Shown piece after piece: positions 52,565 to 61,638 of a stretch of DNA of 64,000 nt. Below the pieces are notes generated by a model, which saw only the letters and a list, made by a program, of their open reading frames with translations, had not been told where the DNA came from and did no database searches. Source of the DNA: Chryseobacterium glaciei (GTDB taxonomy: Bacteria > Bacteroidota > Bacteroidia > Flavobacteriales > Weeksellaceae); NCBI RefSeq assembly GCF_001648155.1, contig NZ_CP015199.1, positions 1,622,501-1,686,500 on the forward strand, in the 5' to 3' direction. How positions within the stretch are numbered: position 1 is the stretch's first letter; each line of letters opens with the position of its first letter. The translations under genes were made by a program, and so were the position numbers.

Positions 52565-54844
52565 TTAGTTCTTAATAAATTTCTGTTGATAAACTGCTTT
52601 ATCAGTTACTACTTTCAAGATGTACATTCCTTTTGTAAGAGAACTTACATTGATTTGTCCATTATTGATCTGTGCATTGATCATCTTACCTGAAAGATCA
52701 AAGATCACAGCATTGGTAATTTTATCCTGAGTTTTAATATTCAAAACATCTGTTGTTGGGTTTGGATAGATACCGAATTGAAGCTTCTTAACCTCAGCAG
52801 TCGCCAAAGTAGAATTAGTAGCATTCACGGTAAGTGTTTTTTCAACAACTTTACCATTTGAATTAAAACTTAACACAATATCAGCCGTTCCCGAACCTTG
52901 TGGTGTAAGAACCAACTCTTCATTAGCATTGATCACTGCAGAAACTACAGCCGTATTACTGTTTGATTTGATAGATTTAACAATAGCCACAGCCAAGTTA
53001 TCACCATCAGAAATTACCGTTTTTAAATCAATTGTAGATGTTCCGTTCACAGAAACCTGAGAAGGGAACGTATTGCTCACCACAGGGTTCGTAGTATCAG
53101 GGAAAACCGTAATCGCAGGGAACCAATAGTAATCGTTTAATATTTTTGTGTTGGTTAAAGTTCCTGTATTATTAAATGTATGAATCCAGTTTTTCTGGTA
53201 ATGAGCACCATAACCGCTTTCTGTAGTATTTAAAATAATCTCGTCTGTAACAGGATTTACACGCAAAGCAGCTCCGTAAGGAATCTGTTTGTAAGTTCCT
53301 GTTTGTCCCGGAATTGCTGCAAAATTTTCGTTAAAAGTTTTTGTATTAACATCAAATTTCACGATCTGAGTTCCTGAAGCGAAACTGTTGATAGAATTGA
53401 TCCAATATAAAGCATTTTGCTGATTACTTGCTGTAAAGCTTCCTGCATTCCAAGCTCCCCAAGCTCCGATATATTTTGTTGTCGGGATTGCGTATTCTAT
53501 TTTTGCAAAAGTCACAGGGTTGATATTTACCACTTTCTGATCCTGAACAGTCCAAATACTTCCGTCTTTAGCCTGAACAATAGAATGGAAAGACCCTGCA
53601 ATGGTAGCCACAACCGTATCTGTATTAGGATTGATCACTAAAATTCCTGCAGCCTGTTTTACTGCAAAAACATATTGTGAAGTACGGATCATATTTCCGA
53701 TCTGTCCTGCATATTGGCTTCCTCCTCCGGTTGTAGGAATTAAACTTCCAACCGATAAATTATCAATATCAAATGTATAAATTCCGTTTGAAGCTCCGAT
53801 ATATCCTTTGTGCTCGTTGACACCAACAAAAGATCTTCCGTCTCCTCCACCGATATTATTAAATCCAGCAATTTTCTGCATTGTTGAAGCATTTGCAACA
53901 ACTAATCTTCCTCCAGGTGTGTATTGAGTATCTCCACCGTCAGCAGCCTGTTTTGAGATGAAGTAAAATTTATCCCCGTAAATTGTTCCGTACTGAGTCG
54001 TTGCACCAAAAGCCTGATTGTTATTCGCATTGCTGTACACACGGTAATTAACGTTTCCATTGTTATCAACAAAGTTTACAGAACCATTCGTGTGACCGAA
54101 CCATTCTTCATTCACGATAAAATATCCGTTGGTGAAATTAGTTGAAGAAATATAAGGTGAAACCGCAGTCATTGTTGAAGAAATAGGAAAATCTGAGAAT
54201 CCTGCATTAAAATTCCAGACATCCCAAGATCCGTTTACTAAAGCACGGGTTGAAGCTCCAACGCCTGAGTATCCGAAATCTGCATCTGTAGGATCTTTCA
54301 CCCAATATGACCAATATCCGTTGGTTGTCCATCCTGAAGACCAGTGATCTGCAGCATCCGCAGCAGTATAATCATCAAAATCGTAAGCTGTAGTGTTTAC
54401 AATCCCATCTACAGGATAGTAAGGATAAGTAACGTTTCCGTTTTTGTAAAGAGCGTTTGTGTTTGCCCCATTTAGATCAAAACCAAGTCCGCCGATTGCC
54501 GAACCGAACTGAGTTCCCTGATACAGCAAAGTATAGAATCTGTGATCTGCTTTTGCAATCGCTTTCAACATATCTTCACCTGTAGCATTTCCGTCCCATT
54601 TAAAACCCCAAACTAAGGCATCAGGATTTTTGCTATCGTTCCATTGTACCACAAAAGCGGCCTGATTAGAACCTGTTCCTACCCAATATTGAACATCAGC
54701 AAACGTTAAAGTCGTATTGTTTGTCTGATTTTGAGTTGTAATATTCTGCTGAATATCATTTCGAGGCACTCCCTGTACTTTAATCTGCGCATTAGTAAAA
54801 AATGCAAACAGAAAAAGTATCGTTAAAAGATAAAACTTTTTCAT
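52565..54844 (-). CDS. T9SS type A-exported protein of the corrinoid-uptake operon
   Basis: 759 aa. Signal peptide MKKFYLLTILFLFAFFTNAQ; first domain QYWVGTGSNQAAFVVQWND through FKWDGNATGEDMLKAIAKAD (about 50-260); then a beta-propeller-like region with repeated VVANASTMQKIAGF, GIYTFDIDN, ILVINPNTDTVVATIAG and VNINPVTFAKIEY units similar to DUF5074/YncE proteins; an Ig-like domain (about 590-680); and a C-terminal type A sorting domain (FGIYPNPTTDVLNIKTQDKI ... KGMYILKV). Secreted by the type IX system. It is the last gene of the riboswitch operon and probably binds or handles corrinoids at the surface. Confidence 0.85.
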   Translation of the reverse strand: MKKFYLLTILFLFAFFTNAQIKVQGVPRNDIQQNITTQNQTNNTTLTFADVQYWVGTGSNQAAFVVQWNDSKNPDALVWGFKWDGNATGEDMLKAIAKADHRFYTLLYQGTQFGSAIGGLGFDLNGANTNALYKNGNVTYPYYPVDGIVNTTAYDFDDYTAADAADHWSSGWTTNGYWSYWVKDPTDADFGYSGVGASTRALVNGSWDVWNFNAGFSDFPISSTMTAVSPYISSTNFTNGYFIVNEEWFGHTNGSVNFVDNNGNVNYRVYSNANNNQAFGATTQYGTIYGDKFYFISKQAADGGDTQYTPGGRLVVANASTMQKIAGFNNIGGGDGRSFVGVNEHKGYIGASNGIYTFDIDNLSVGSLIPTTGGGSQYAGQIGNMIRTSQYVFAVKQAAGILVINPNTDTVVATIAGSFHSIVQAKDGSIWTVQDQKVVNINPVTFAKIEYAIPTTKYIGAWGAWNAGSFTASNQQNALYWINSINSFASGTQIVKFDVNTKTFNENFAAIPGQTGTYKQIPYGAALRVNPVTDEIILNTTESGYGAHYQKNWIHTFNNTGTLTNTKILNDYYWFPAITVFPDTTNPVVSNTFPSQVSVNGTSTIDLKTVISDGDNLAVAIVKSIKSNSNTAVVSAVINANEELVLTPQGSGTADIVLSFNSNGKVVEKTLTVNATNSTLATAEVKKLQFGIYPNPTTDVLNIKTQDKITNAVIFDLSGKMINAQINNGQINVSSLTKGMYILKVVTDKAVYQQKFIKN

Positions 54845-54880
54845 TTTTAATGAGTTTAAATATTTTATTGTTATTTTTTT

Positions 54881-56104
54881 TTAATTTAAATGTAAATCGT
54901 AAGCTCCGCCAACCTCCGTAGAAACTTCTCCAAGCCAGCCTGCTTCCTGATTGGTTCCTGTGTACACTTTCACAAAATCTACCCCCGGAAGTTTTACATA
55001 ATTTCCGTTTTGATCAACCGCCCAGGAAATATCGATATTGGATGCTTCATCATTATTCGGAGCATTATCTGCATAGCCATAATCATAAGACTTCCCTACC
55101 CAATAAGCTCCTGTTCCACTTTGATCGTAAAAATTACCCTGAAGTCTGGTTCCTGTAAAACTGTAAGAGGTATCATTAATCCACAAAGGATAATAACTTT
55201 GTGCATGGAAGGTGTTTCTTGTTTTAAATCCTACATTCCCAAGAGTGTCCTGCCATTTAATGTACTCAACATCAGTCTGCCAAAATTCAGTTCCGGGAAC
55301 AGGTGGCTTGCTTTCGTTGGGTTTAAAATAAGTGATGCTATAGTTTTTAGCCGTTGTATTTTTAAAATATTCGCTTCCGGCGATTTCGTACCATTCGTTG
55401 TCATCGGGTTTTCCGTTTTTGTTTCTGTCGTAGGCAACCATGATAATTCCGGGTTCGCAAGATCCAGAACGAGGCTGATTGGCTTCATTTCCGAAGAAAG
55501 CATTTCCAAGAACTTTAAAATCTCTTCCATTCATATTCGGAATTGTATGATCAAAACCAAAGACAACATAACCTCCGTAACCTCCAAGCGTAACCATTGT
55601 AGAGTTTCCTCCAACTAAAGATTCTTTGGCTTTTTGGATCATATCGTTTGTTGTATTTCCTGAGAGATATTCAGGAATTTCATTGATAAACTGCCCTACA
55701 GCCGGACGGAAATCAAATACATTAGAAATATATTTGCTGTAAGTTCCCGCTTCATGGTTTACAGAGATTGAAGAAGTGTATGTTTTTACCGTTCCGTTGT
55801 TTTCAACTTTTAATTTTAAAGGATATGTTTTTACAACAGGACTGATAAAATCCAATTCAGAATTTTCAGAAATAATAGAATCATTGATACTCCATGTTAG
55901 TTTTCCGTTTAATTTCGGGGTAATGTTTAAAACTTTGAAACGATCAATCGTATAGTTTTCCTTCAACCCTTCAAAAGAAGAATTATCATTATTTACCTCT
56001 TCATCACTGTCACTTTTACAACCTATAATTCCTATAAGAAGAAAAGCAAAGAATGTGGTTTTTAAAATTTTAAAAATATTTCTTTCCATATTTTTGGGGT
56101 TCAT
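54881..56104 (-). CDS. PKD-like surface lipoprotein of the corrinoid-uptake operon
   Basis: 407 aa. Lipoprotein signal ending in GIIGC; a PKD/Ig-like N-terminal domain (LNITPKLNGKLTWSINDSII, about 50-120) and a larger C-terminal domain with TLGGYGGYVVFGFDHTIPNM, FGNEANQPRSGSCEPGIIMV and a calcium-site-like DRNKNGKPDDNEWYE. Its ATG abuts the stop of the BtuG-like gene. Similar PKD-like lipoproteins accompany BtuG-type genes in Bacteroidetes. Direct ligand not known; surface capture of cobamides or an accessory role is inferred. Confidence 0.8.
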   Translation of the reverse strand: MNPKNMERNIFKILKTTFFAFLLIGIIGCKSDSDEEVNNDNSSFEGLKENYTIDRFKVLNITPKLNGKLTWSINDSIISENSELDFISPVVKTYPLKLKVENNGTVKTYTSSISVNHEAGTYSKYISNVFDFRPAVGQFINEIPEYLSGNTTNDMIQKAKESLVGGNSTMVTLGGYGGYVVFGFDHTIPNMNGRDFKVLGNAFFGNEANQPRSGSCEPGIIMVAYDRNKNGKPDDNEWYEIAGSEYFKNTTAKNYSITYFKPNESKPPVPGTEFWQTDVEYIKWQDTLGNVGFKTRNTFHAQSYYPLWINDTSYSFTGTRLQGNFYDQSGTGAYWVGKSYDYGYADNAPNNDEASNIDISWAVDQNGNYVKLPGVDFVKVYTGTNQEAGWLGEVSTEVGGAYDLHLN

Positions 56105-57238
56105 TTATTTATATAAAAAAGTGAAATGTGCGGGGATATTTCCGCCTTCGGTTTTCCATTTGAAGTGTCCGTTTTTGTCGAAACAATACACAAATCCTGT
56201 GGAAACATAATTTCTTGCGTCTGTAATGTATATATCTTCTGTGATTGGGTTTACGGCAATTCCGTAAGGTGTTTTGATCAAGTCAACATATTCCTGATCG
56301 ATCACTTTATTGGAAATGATCTGCTCTGTTTTAACATCAATAATTCCGAAAGATTTCTTGTAGGTATGCGTGTTGTAATTGAATTCGTTTCCGTAATAAT
56401 AAAGTTTGTCATTAACGATCGTCATTTCACTTATTCCGATATGAAAATCTTTCTTCACCGTTCCCGTGACAGGATCAACTAAATACAAACTCGACGGAAT
56501 TGTATAATAATCACCTCTTGAAGTCACATACAAATCGCCGTAATTATCTTTTTTGATGTGATGAAGATTAATCGCAACATCTATTTTCTTGATTTCTTTA
56601 AATGTAGAAAGATCAACCACAGAAACGGTTCTGTCATAATTTGGATATTTATACCCTCCGGAATTGGCTACAAAAAGTTGATTTCCTATAATTTCCATTT
56701 CTTCCGGCTGATATCCAACCGTCACTTCTCGTTGAATGGAAAGAGAAACCGTATCGATCTCTGCTACTTTACCCAAAGGTGCATTCGGATCAAGGGAAAC
56801 AGGTCCTGCATAGCTTGACGCGTAGGCTTTTCCGTTTTTAAAAGTTATATATCTACAGTTTTCTAATTGAATGGTTTTGATACGCTTTGCCGTTTTTGCA
56901 TCCAGCACCTCAATTTTATTGGAAACATTGATGACTGCATACATTTTACCGCCATAGATCTGAATATCATTTCCAACATCTCCCAACTCCTTTATGACTG
57001 TAGGATTGATCTCTCCGTAAATATTCCTGCGGTAAGTTCCTGTTGTATAATCAAAGAAATCTAGCGTGGCTTTGTTGGTTCCCATATTTCCTTCATTCAA
57101 AAGATAAAAACCTTTGATCGCAGTATTTTCCGGCTGAGCCAAATTTTCCCGCTCTTCAGGGATAATATATTCGTCTGTACGGCATGAAACCAGAAAGACA
57201 AATACAAACAACAGCAGAGAAAAGTTTAATTTTTTCAT
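56105..57238 (-). CDS. btuG: BtuG-like beta-propeller lipoprotein (corrinoid capture)
   Basis: 377 aa. Lipobox VSC near residue 19; KGFYLLNEGNMGTNKATLDF, GDVGNDIQIYGGKMYAVINV, NCRYITFKNGKAYASSYAGP, VGYQPEEMEIIGNQLFVANS and LHHIKKDNYGDLYVTSRGDY are, segment by segment, the pattern I know from Bacteroides BtuG, a surface lipoprotein with very high vitamin B12 affinity. Its start overlaps the stop of the TonB receptor gene by four bases (ATGA), and a cobalamin riboswitch heads the operon. The combination makes the role in cobamide uptake strong. Confidence 0.88.
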   Translation of the reverse strand: MKKLNFSLLLFVFVFLVSCRTDEYIIPEERENLAQPENTAIKGFYLLNEGNMGTNKATLDFFDYTTGTYRRNIYGEINPTVIKELGDVGNDIQIYGGKMYAVINVSNKIEVLDAKTAKRIKTIQLENCRYITFKNGKAYASSYAGPVSLDPNAPLGKVAEIDTVSLSIQREVTVGYQPEEMEIIGNQLFVANSGGYKYPNYDRTVSVVDLSTFKEIKKIDVAINLHHIKKDNYGDLYVTSRGDYYTIPSSLYLVDPVTGTVKKDFHIGISEMTIVNDKLYYYGNEFNYNTHTYKKSFGIIDVKTEQIISNKVIDQEYVDLIKTPYGIAVNPITEDIYITDARNYVSTGFVYCFDKNGHFKWKTEGGNIPAHFTFLYK

Positions 57239-59256
57239 AATGTATAACTTAGAATAAGTTTAAAAAATCTTCCCGGCATCGGGTAACTTAAGACAACTTC
57301 GTAGTATTGGTTCAGCACATTATTCACTTCAAAACTTGCTTTAAACTGATGAGATTTCCAATTGAATTTTTTCTGTATCGATAAATCGTGTGTATACCAA
57401 GGCTGTATATGATTAACCGCAATATTGTTCTGATTGATGTCGTAACGCTCTCCTACATAAATGAAACTGTAATTGAAAGCCCAATCCTTATAATCAGCCA
57501 TTAAAGTAAATGTTCCGCTGTGCCAAGGTGTGTACGGGATCTGATCTCCAAAGAAAGACTCTTCCCTGTCGGAAAAATCTCTTGCACTTTGATAAGTATA
57601 GCTTAATAATGGTTTGATTTTTACTTTTCCGACCTGCAATTCTGCCTGAATATTGACATCTGCACCCAAAATCTCAACATAATCAAGATTCTGCATCGTC
57701 CATCGGAACATACTTCCATTAGGAGAAGCAATAATTTTATCCTTCACCTGATTGAAATATCCGTCTACTTTTACATAGAAACCTTTAAAGAAGTTATTAT
57801 TATCGTAAAATTTTTGATAGGTAAAACCAAGATCGTATTGCTCCGTAAATTCGGGTCTTAAAGAAGAGCTTCCGATTAAAGTGTAATACAGATCATTGAA
57901 AGTAGGCATCCTGAAAATACGTTTATAAAAACCTCGTACCGTAAAATCTTTAGAATCAAAAGGCTGATAGCTTAAAAATGCGGCCGGAGTCCATTCTGTT
58001 TTGTCGGGAGCTTTGGTATTAAGCTCTACTTTTTCATGGACAAAAGTTCCCAAAACACTTCCTAAAAATTTGAATCTGTTCCATTGATAAGTCGTCGCAA
58101 AAGCTACAAGCGAAGTATAACGGGTAGGATAAGAAAACTGCCTCAAATCAGCATCCAGCGTATTATATTGAAAGTCTACACTGGCACTCACATCCCAATT
58201 CGGGGTAATAGAATACAGATTCGACGAAGAAAGATATAACTCCTTCTGAATATATTGGTTCTGAATCTTAATTGAAGAAACCGTATCTACATATTTAGTA
58301 TAATCGTAAGCAAATTTAGCTTTGAACTGTGTTTCAAATTTTGGAAAGATCTTTTTTCTAAAATTAGCCTGAACGAAATAATTTTCATCAACCATTCTTT
58401 GTCCTCTCGCATCAAAACGGTTGTTTACAATAGCTCCGGGAATTCCTCGGTTTGACAAATAGCCATAACCTCTTACATTCCAGTTTCCGTTATTTAAAGT
58501 TCCGTTAACACTGGTTTCAAAACGCTTTGCTTTGATATCAGAATCAACTCTTTTAAAAATCGTATCATAAGCAATGGCTCCATCAGGATATTTCCTCGAG
58601 TATCTATATTTATAAACACCGTCACTCTGCATAAATTCTGAACTAAAACTTGCAGAAACCCTATCCGAAATTTTCTGTTCTAAACGAAATGACGGATTAA
58701 AAAGATCGATAGAACTATTTTTTAATCTTATAACGAAATTTGTTTTCTGATTCCCTTTAAAACTTGGCGTTTTAGGCTGAAGATAAATTGAACCTGACGA
58801 TCCAAAGTCTTTTGCAGGTTGAAAAATTTCGCTTTTTTGTCCGTTATACAGTGAAATTTCCTCAATATCATCTAACGAAAATCGACCCAGATCTACTAAG
58901 CCATTTTGTGCATTTCCCAATTGAATTCCATCATAGAAAACACCTACATGCTGACTTCCCAAACTTCGGATATTGATGGTTTTCATTCCGCCAATTCCAC
59001 CATAATCTTTAATCTGAACTCCGGAAAAATATCGCAATGCATCAGCAACCGACTGGCTATTCAGTCTTTCCAATTGTTCTCCTGAAAGTTTTTGCGCAGG
59101 AAGAATTTCTTTAAAATTCTTTTTGTAAATATTGACAGCCTTGATCGATTTCTCTTTTATACTGTCTTTTCTGGTTTGAGAAATATATAATTGAGCCATT
59201 AGCACAAAAATTGTGATAATAACTTTATAACATCCAGAAGTAAATTTTGATACCAT
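57235..59256 (-). CDS. btuB: BtuB-like TonB-dependent receptor for corrinoids
   Basis: 673 aa from ATG 59256; an ATG 26 codons upstream gives an implausible Cys-rich leader. Plug domain: QSVADALRYFSGVQIKDYGG, IRSLGSQHVGVFYDGIQLGN and SLDDIEEISLYNGQ; the rest is a 22-strand barrel ending GRFFKLILSYTL. No carboxypeptidase-like N-terminal domain, as usual for BtuB rather than SusC. It follows a cobalamin riboswitch by about 125 bp, which identifies its substrate class as cobamides. It is the first gene of a four-gene operon. Confidence 0.9.
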   Translation of the reverse strand: MVSKFTSGCYKVIITIFVLMAQLYISQTRKDSIKEKSIKAVNIYKKNFKEILPAQKLSGEQLERLNSQSVADALRYFSGVQIKDYGGIGGMKTINIRSLGSQHVGVFYDGIQLGNAQNGLVDLGRFSLDDIEEISLYNGQKSEIFQPAKDFGSSGSIYLQPKTPSFKGNQKTNFVIRLKNSSIDLFNPSFRLEQKISDRVSASFSSEFMQSDGVYKYRYSRKYPDGAIAYDTIFKRVDSDIKAKRFETSVNGTLNNGNWNVRGYGYLSNRGIPGAIVNNRFDARGQRMVDENYFVQANFRKKIFPKFETQFKAKFAYDYTKYVDTVSSIKIQNQYIQKELYLSSSNLYSITPNWDVSASVDFQYNTLDADLRQFSYPTRYTSLVAFATTYQWNRFKFLGSVLGTFVHEKVELNTKAPDKTEWTPAAFLSYQPFDSKDFTVRGFYKRIFRMPTFNDLYYTLIGSSSLRPEFTEQYDLGFTYQKFYDNNNFFKGFYVKVDGYFNQVKDKIIASPNGSMFRWTMQNLDYVEILGADVNIQAELQVGKVKIKPLLSYTYQSARDFSDREESFFGDQIPYTPWHSGTFTLMADYKDWAFNYSFIYVGERYDINQNNIAVNHIQPWYTHDLSIQKKFNWKSHQFKASFEVNNVLNQYYEVVLSYPMPGRFFKLILSYTL

Positions 59257-59381
59257 TAGCTCTTTGAAAATAATAACGCTAATGGATATAAGAAAGCAGC
59301 AATGAAAAGCACAGCGATAACTGCACAAAATCATTGTTGTCCTAAGCTTTATTCCACGAAAGCGTCAAACGTTAAATCTTC

Positions 59382-59540
59382 TGGCAGGTCTTCTGACTTA
59401 CTCCATTTTTGAAATCCTTCCCATTAAAAAAACAGTGGATATAATTTTCAAAAACTTTTTTGTGGAGCTTACAGCAGCGGGTCTGTTTCGGATTTACACC
59501 GAATTCCCTTTTAAGCGCTTTTTAGGGCTCACCAGATTTC
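59382..59540 (-). promoter_or_regulatory. Cobalamin riboswitch
   Basis: On the minus strand: GGTGAGCCC, AAAAGGGAATTCGGTGTAAA, then ACAGACCCGCTGCTGTAAGC, CCACTG, GGGAAGG and finally TAAGTCAGAAGACCTGCC, the B12 box, ending at 59383. All conserved parts are present in the correct order. High adenosylcobalamin would shut off the BtuB-BtuG operon. Confidence 0.93.
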
Positions 59541-59542
59541 GG

Positions 59543-59571
59543 CAAAGATAGAAAATTATCGGCAGATACAA
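59543..59571 (-). promoter_or_regulatory. Promoter of the corrinoid-uptake operon
   Basis: On the minus strand TTG (59571-59569) and TATCTTTG (59550-59543) are separated by 18 bp, the standard Bacteroidetes promoter layout, directly upstream of the riboswitch. Confidence 0.75.
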
Positions 59572-59611
59572 TACATGACTTAATCAAATGAATTTCAATT
59601 AAATAACAAAA

Positions 59612-59639
59612 ACATCCCGTTAAAATTTTAACGGGATGT
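59612..59639 (-). terminator. Terminator of the MbnP-MbnH operon
   Basis: ACATCCCGTTAAAATTTTAACGGGATGT-type palindrome: 14-bp arms at 59612-59625 and 59626-59639, followed on the minus strand by TTTTTG. It lies 12 bp after the stop of the beta-barrel gene. Confidence 0.8.
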
Positions 59640-59650
59640 AAATAATTATG

Positions 59651-60592
59651 TTAAATTCCAAAGTTGATAAAAATACTCAATCGGGATTTTGCTTCAATAT
59701 CTCCTCCTGCTAAATTAGAATAAGCGGGAAGCATCACTTCACTTCCCAAACTAAATTTCTTATAAGAGGCTTCAAAACCCAATTTTCCGTATAAAGCACT
59801 TCCTGCGGTATTGGGTAAATCTTCACGAAACTGCTTATTTCGATCATATACTTCTCCCTGCATTCCTACTTTTCCTGAAAAAATAACTTTTTCATTGGTG
59901 ATAAGTTGATAGAATCCGGTGGCTGAATAATTCCATTGGTTTCCAAAATCATAATGCTTTTTGTTCTCTGTTTTAATGGTATAATCAGTATTTAAAAGAA
60001 CAGCAACTTTATTTTTCTGAAATTTATAATTCAAAACCATCTGATAATCCCAGCTTCCAGTTCCCAGCTGAAAACTTGGATTAACGCCTGTGATTCCTTT
60101 TTCATCGAACTTTCCTAAGGGAACTTTCACTCCAACTCCTCCATTTAATTGATGAATATTATCTTTTGAATTGATTAACTGATAGATTCCCATCAAATTC
60201 AAATCTCCAATTCCATTGATTTTAATATCACCCTGCATTGTTTTCTTTTCATGAAAATGAAATGGCAAACTCGCATACACACTTAGCTTTTTAGTTAAAG
60301 GAATCTTTCCCCAAAGCTGAATGGTATTGAAATATTGATCCTGCGTTAAATCCTTTACAAATAGATTTTCTTTTGCTTTATAATGCTGTGCGAAATATTT
60401 AATTCCGATAAATTGTGGATTCAATAAAGACTCAAAACCAGACGAACCATTCCCTGCAGCACATCCACATGCATCACAATCATCAAAAACGATTGCATGA
60501 AAATCAGTGGGAATATAAAGACTGTCTGCGATTTCTTTAGCCTGAAATAAATTACATAAAATCAAGCTTATTATTAAAATTATTCTTTTCAT
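59651..60592 (-). CDS. Outer-membrane beta-barrel protein with N-terminal Cys cluster
   Basis: 313 aa. Signal peptide (ILCNLFQAKE), then FDDCDACGCAAGNG: three cysteines in six residues, a possible metal site. The remainder alternates strands (LSVYASLPFHFHEKKTMQGD, GVGVKVPLGKFDEKG, LGSEVMLPAYSNLAGG) and ends SRLSIFINFGI, typical of transporter-like beta-barrels. It is the last gene of the MbnP-MbnH operon, one base pair after the diheme peroxidase gene (2-bp gap). A role in copper or another metal passing the outer membrane is inferred from the neighbours. Confidence 0.75.
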   Translation of the reverse strand: MKRIILIISLILCNLFQAKEIADSLYIPTDFHAIVFDDCDACGCAAGNGSSGFESLLNPQFIGIKYFAQHYKAKENLFVKDLTQDQYFNTIQLWGKIPLTKKLSVYASLPFHFHEKKTMQGDIKINGIGDLNLMGIYQLINSKDNIHQLNGGVGVKVPLGKFDEKGITGVNPSFQLGTGSWDYQMVLNYKFQKNKVAVLLNTDYTIKTENKKHYDFGNQWNYSATGFYQLITNEKVIFSGKVGMQGEVYDRNKQFREDLPNTAGSALYGKLGFEASYKKFSLGSEVMLPAYSNLAGGDIEAKSRLSIFINFGI

Positions 60593-60594
60593 GT

Positions 60595-61638
60595 TTACTC
60601 AGCAAATTTTGGATTTGAAATAAAGTTTTTATCAGACAATGTTTTCAGAAAGGCAATAATAAAAATCTTCTCCTGATCGTTCATTGCAATTCCGATGTGT
60701 CCGTTTTGTTTTAATTGAGGATCAAGATTGGGTTGATCTTCCACATTATCTGAATAGAAATTAAGTACTGCATTTAAGGTGTAAAATCTCCCGTCATGCA
60801 TATAAGGTGCAGTATATTCAATATTTCTTAAACTTGGAACGCGGAATTTCATCCAATCATTTTGATCAAGCGTTACGCGATATCGTCCCGCATCTTTAAA
60901 CTGCATATTATAATACATTCCTGTATTTCTAAAACTTTCATCGGTAAATAATGCTCCACTGTGACAGGAAGCACATTTCTGCTGAAATAAATTCATTCCC
61001 TGAGTTTCTTCTGAAGTAAAATTTTCTTTTCCCTGTTTAAATCTATCATATTTCGAATCTGCAGAGATCATTGTCGCCATAAATTGTGACAATGCTTTCA
61101 ACACTCTTTCCCCTGTGATACCTTCATCGCCATACGCTGATTTGAAAAGTTTTTTATACTTAGAATCTGCGCTTAATTTTGAAATAACCTCAGGCATCGA
61201 ACTATCCATTTCATCTTCATTGGTTATCGGAATTATCGGCTGTTCATTGAGGTTATGAATCACTCCGTCCCACATATATCGTTTTAGAAATGCCATGTTT
61301 TGAATCGGTGGAGCGTTTCTGATTCCAATTCGATCATCAACACCATGACTTACGGTATGACCGTGATGGGTAAATGCATTTTCCTGAATATGACAGAAGC
61401 CACATGAGATGGTATTATTTCGTGAAAGCTTGCCTTCATAGAATAATTTTCTTCCCAACTCTACTCCATTTTTGGTAATCGGATTTCCAGATTGATCGAA
61501 AGTCATTTCAGAAAAATAGGAAGGAAACTCTAAATTGTAAGCTTCGTCTTTTTCCAGCGGTTTTATCATCTCATCAGAACACGATATCACGCTTAGAAAA
61601 GAAAAAAGAATCAATCCCGTTTTTATTATTTTAATCAT
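60595..61638 (-). CDS. MbnH-like diheme cytochrome c peroxidase family lipoprotein
   Basis: 347 aa. A signal peptide with ISC lipobox (Cys20). Two heme-binding motifs: CGFCH at residues 79-83 and CASCH at 222-226, plus RNAPPIQNMAFLKRYMWDGV and VPSLRNIEYTAPYMHDGRFY, the MauG/CcpA family blocks. In methanobactin loci MbnH is such a diheme enzyme that modifies a tryptophan of MbnP to kynurenine to create a copper site. The gene overlaps the mbnP-like gene by 8 bp, so the pair is conserved. Ordinary peroxidase activity is the alternative. Confidence 0.88.
   Translation of the reverse strand: MIKIIKTGLILFSFLSVISCSDEMIKPLEKDEAYNLEFPSYFSEMTFDQSGNPITKNGVELGRKLFYEGKLSRNNTISCGFCHIQENAFTHHGHTVSHGVDDRIGIRNAPPIQNMAFLKRYMWDGVIHNLNEQPIIPITNEDEMDSSMPEVISKLSADSKYKKLFKSAYGDEGITGERVLKALSQFMATMISADSKYDRFKQGKENFTSEETQGMNLFQQKCASCHSGALFTDESFRNTGMYYNMQFKDAGRYRVTLDQNDWMKFRVPSLRNIEYTAPYMHDGRFYTLNAVLNFYSDNVEDQPNLDPQLKQNGHIGIAMNDQEKIFIIAFLKTLSDKNFISNPKFAE

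Noticed and set aside
59257..59334. N-terminal extension of the BtuB-like receptor
   Set aside because: The extra 26 residues are Cys-rich and lie in the riboswitch expression region; ATG 59256 gives a normal signal peptide.
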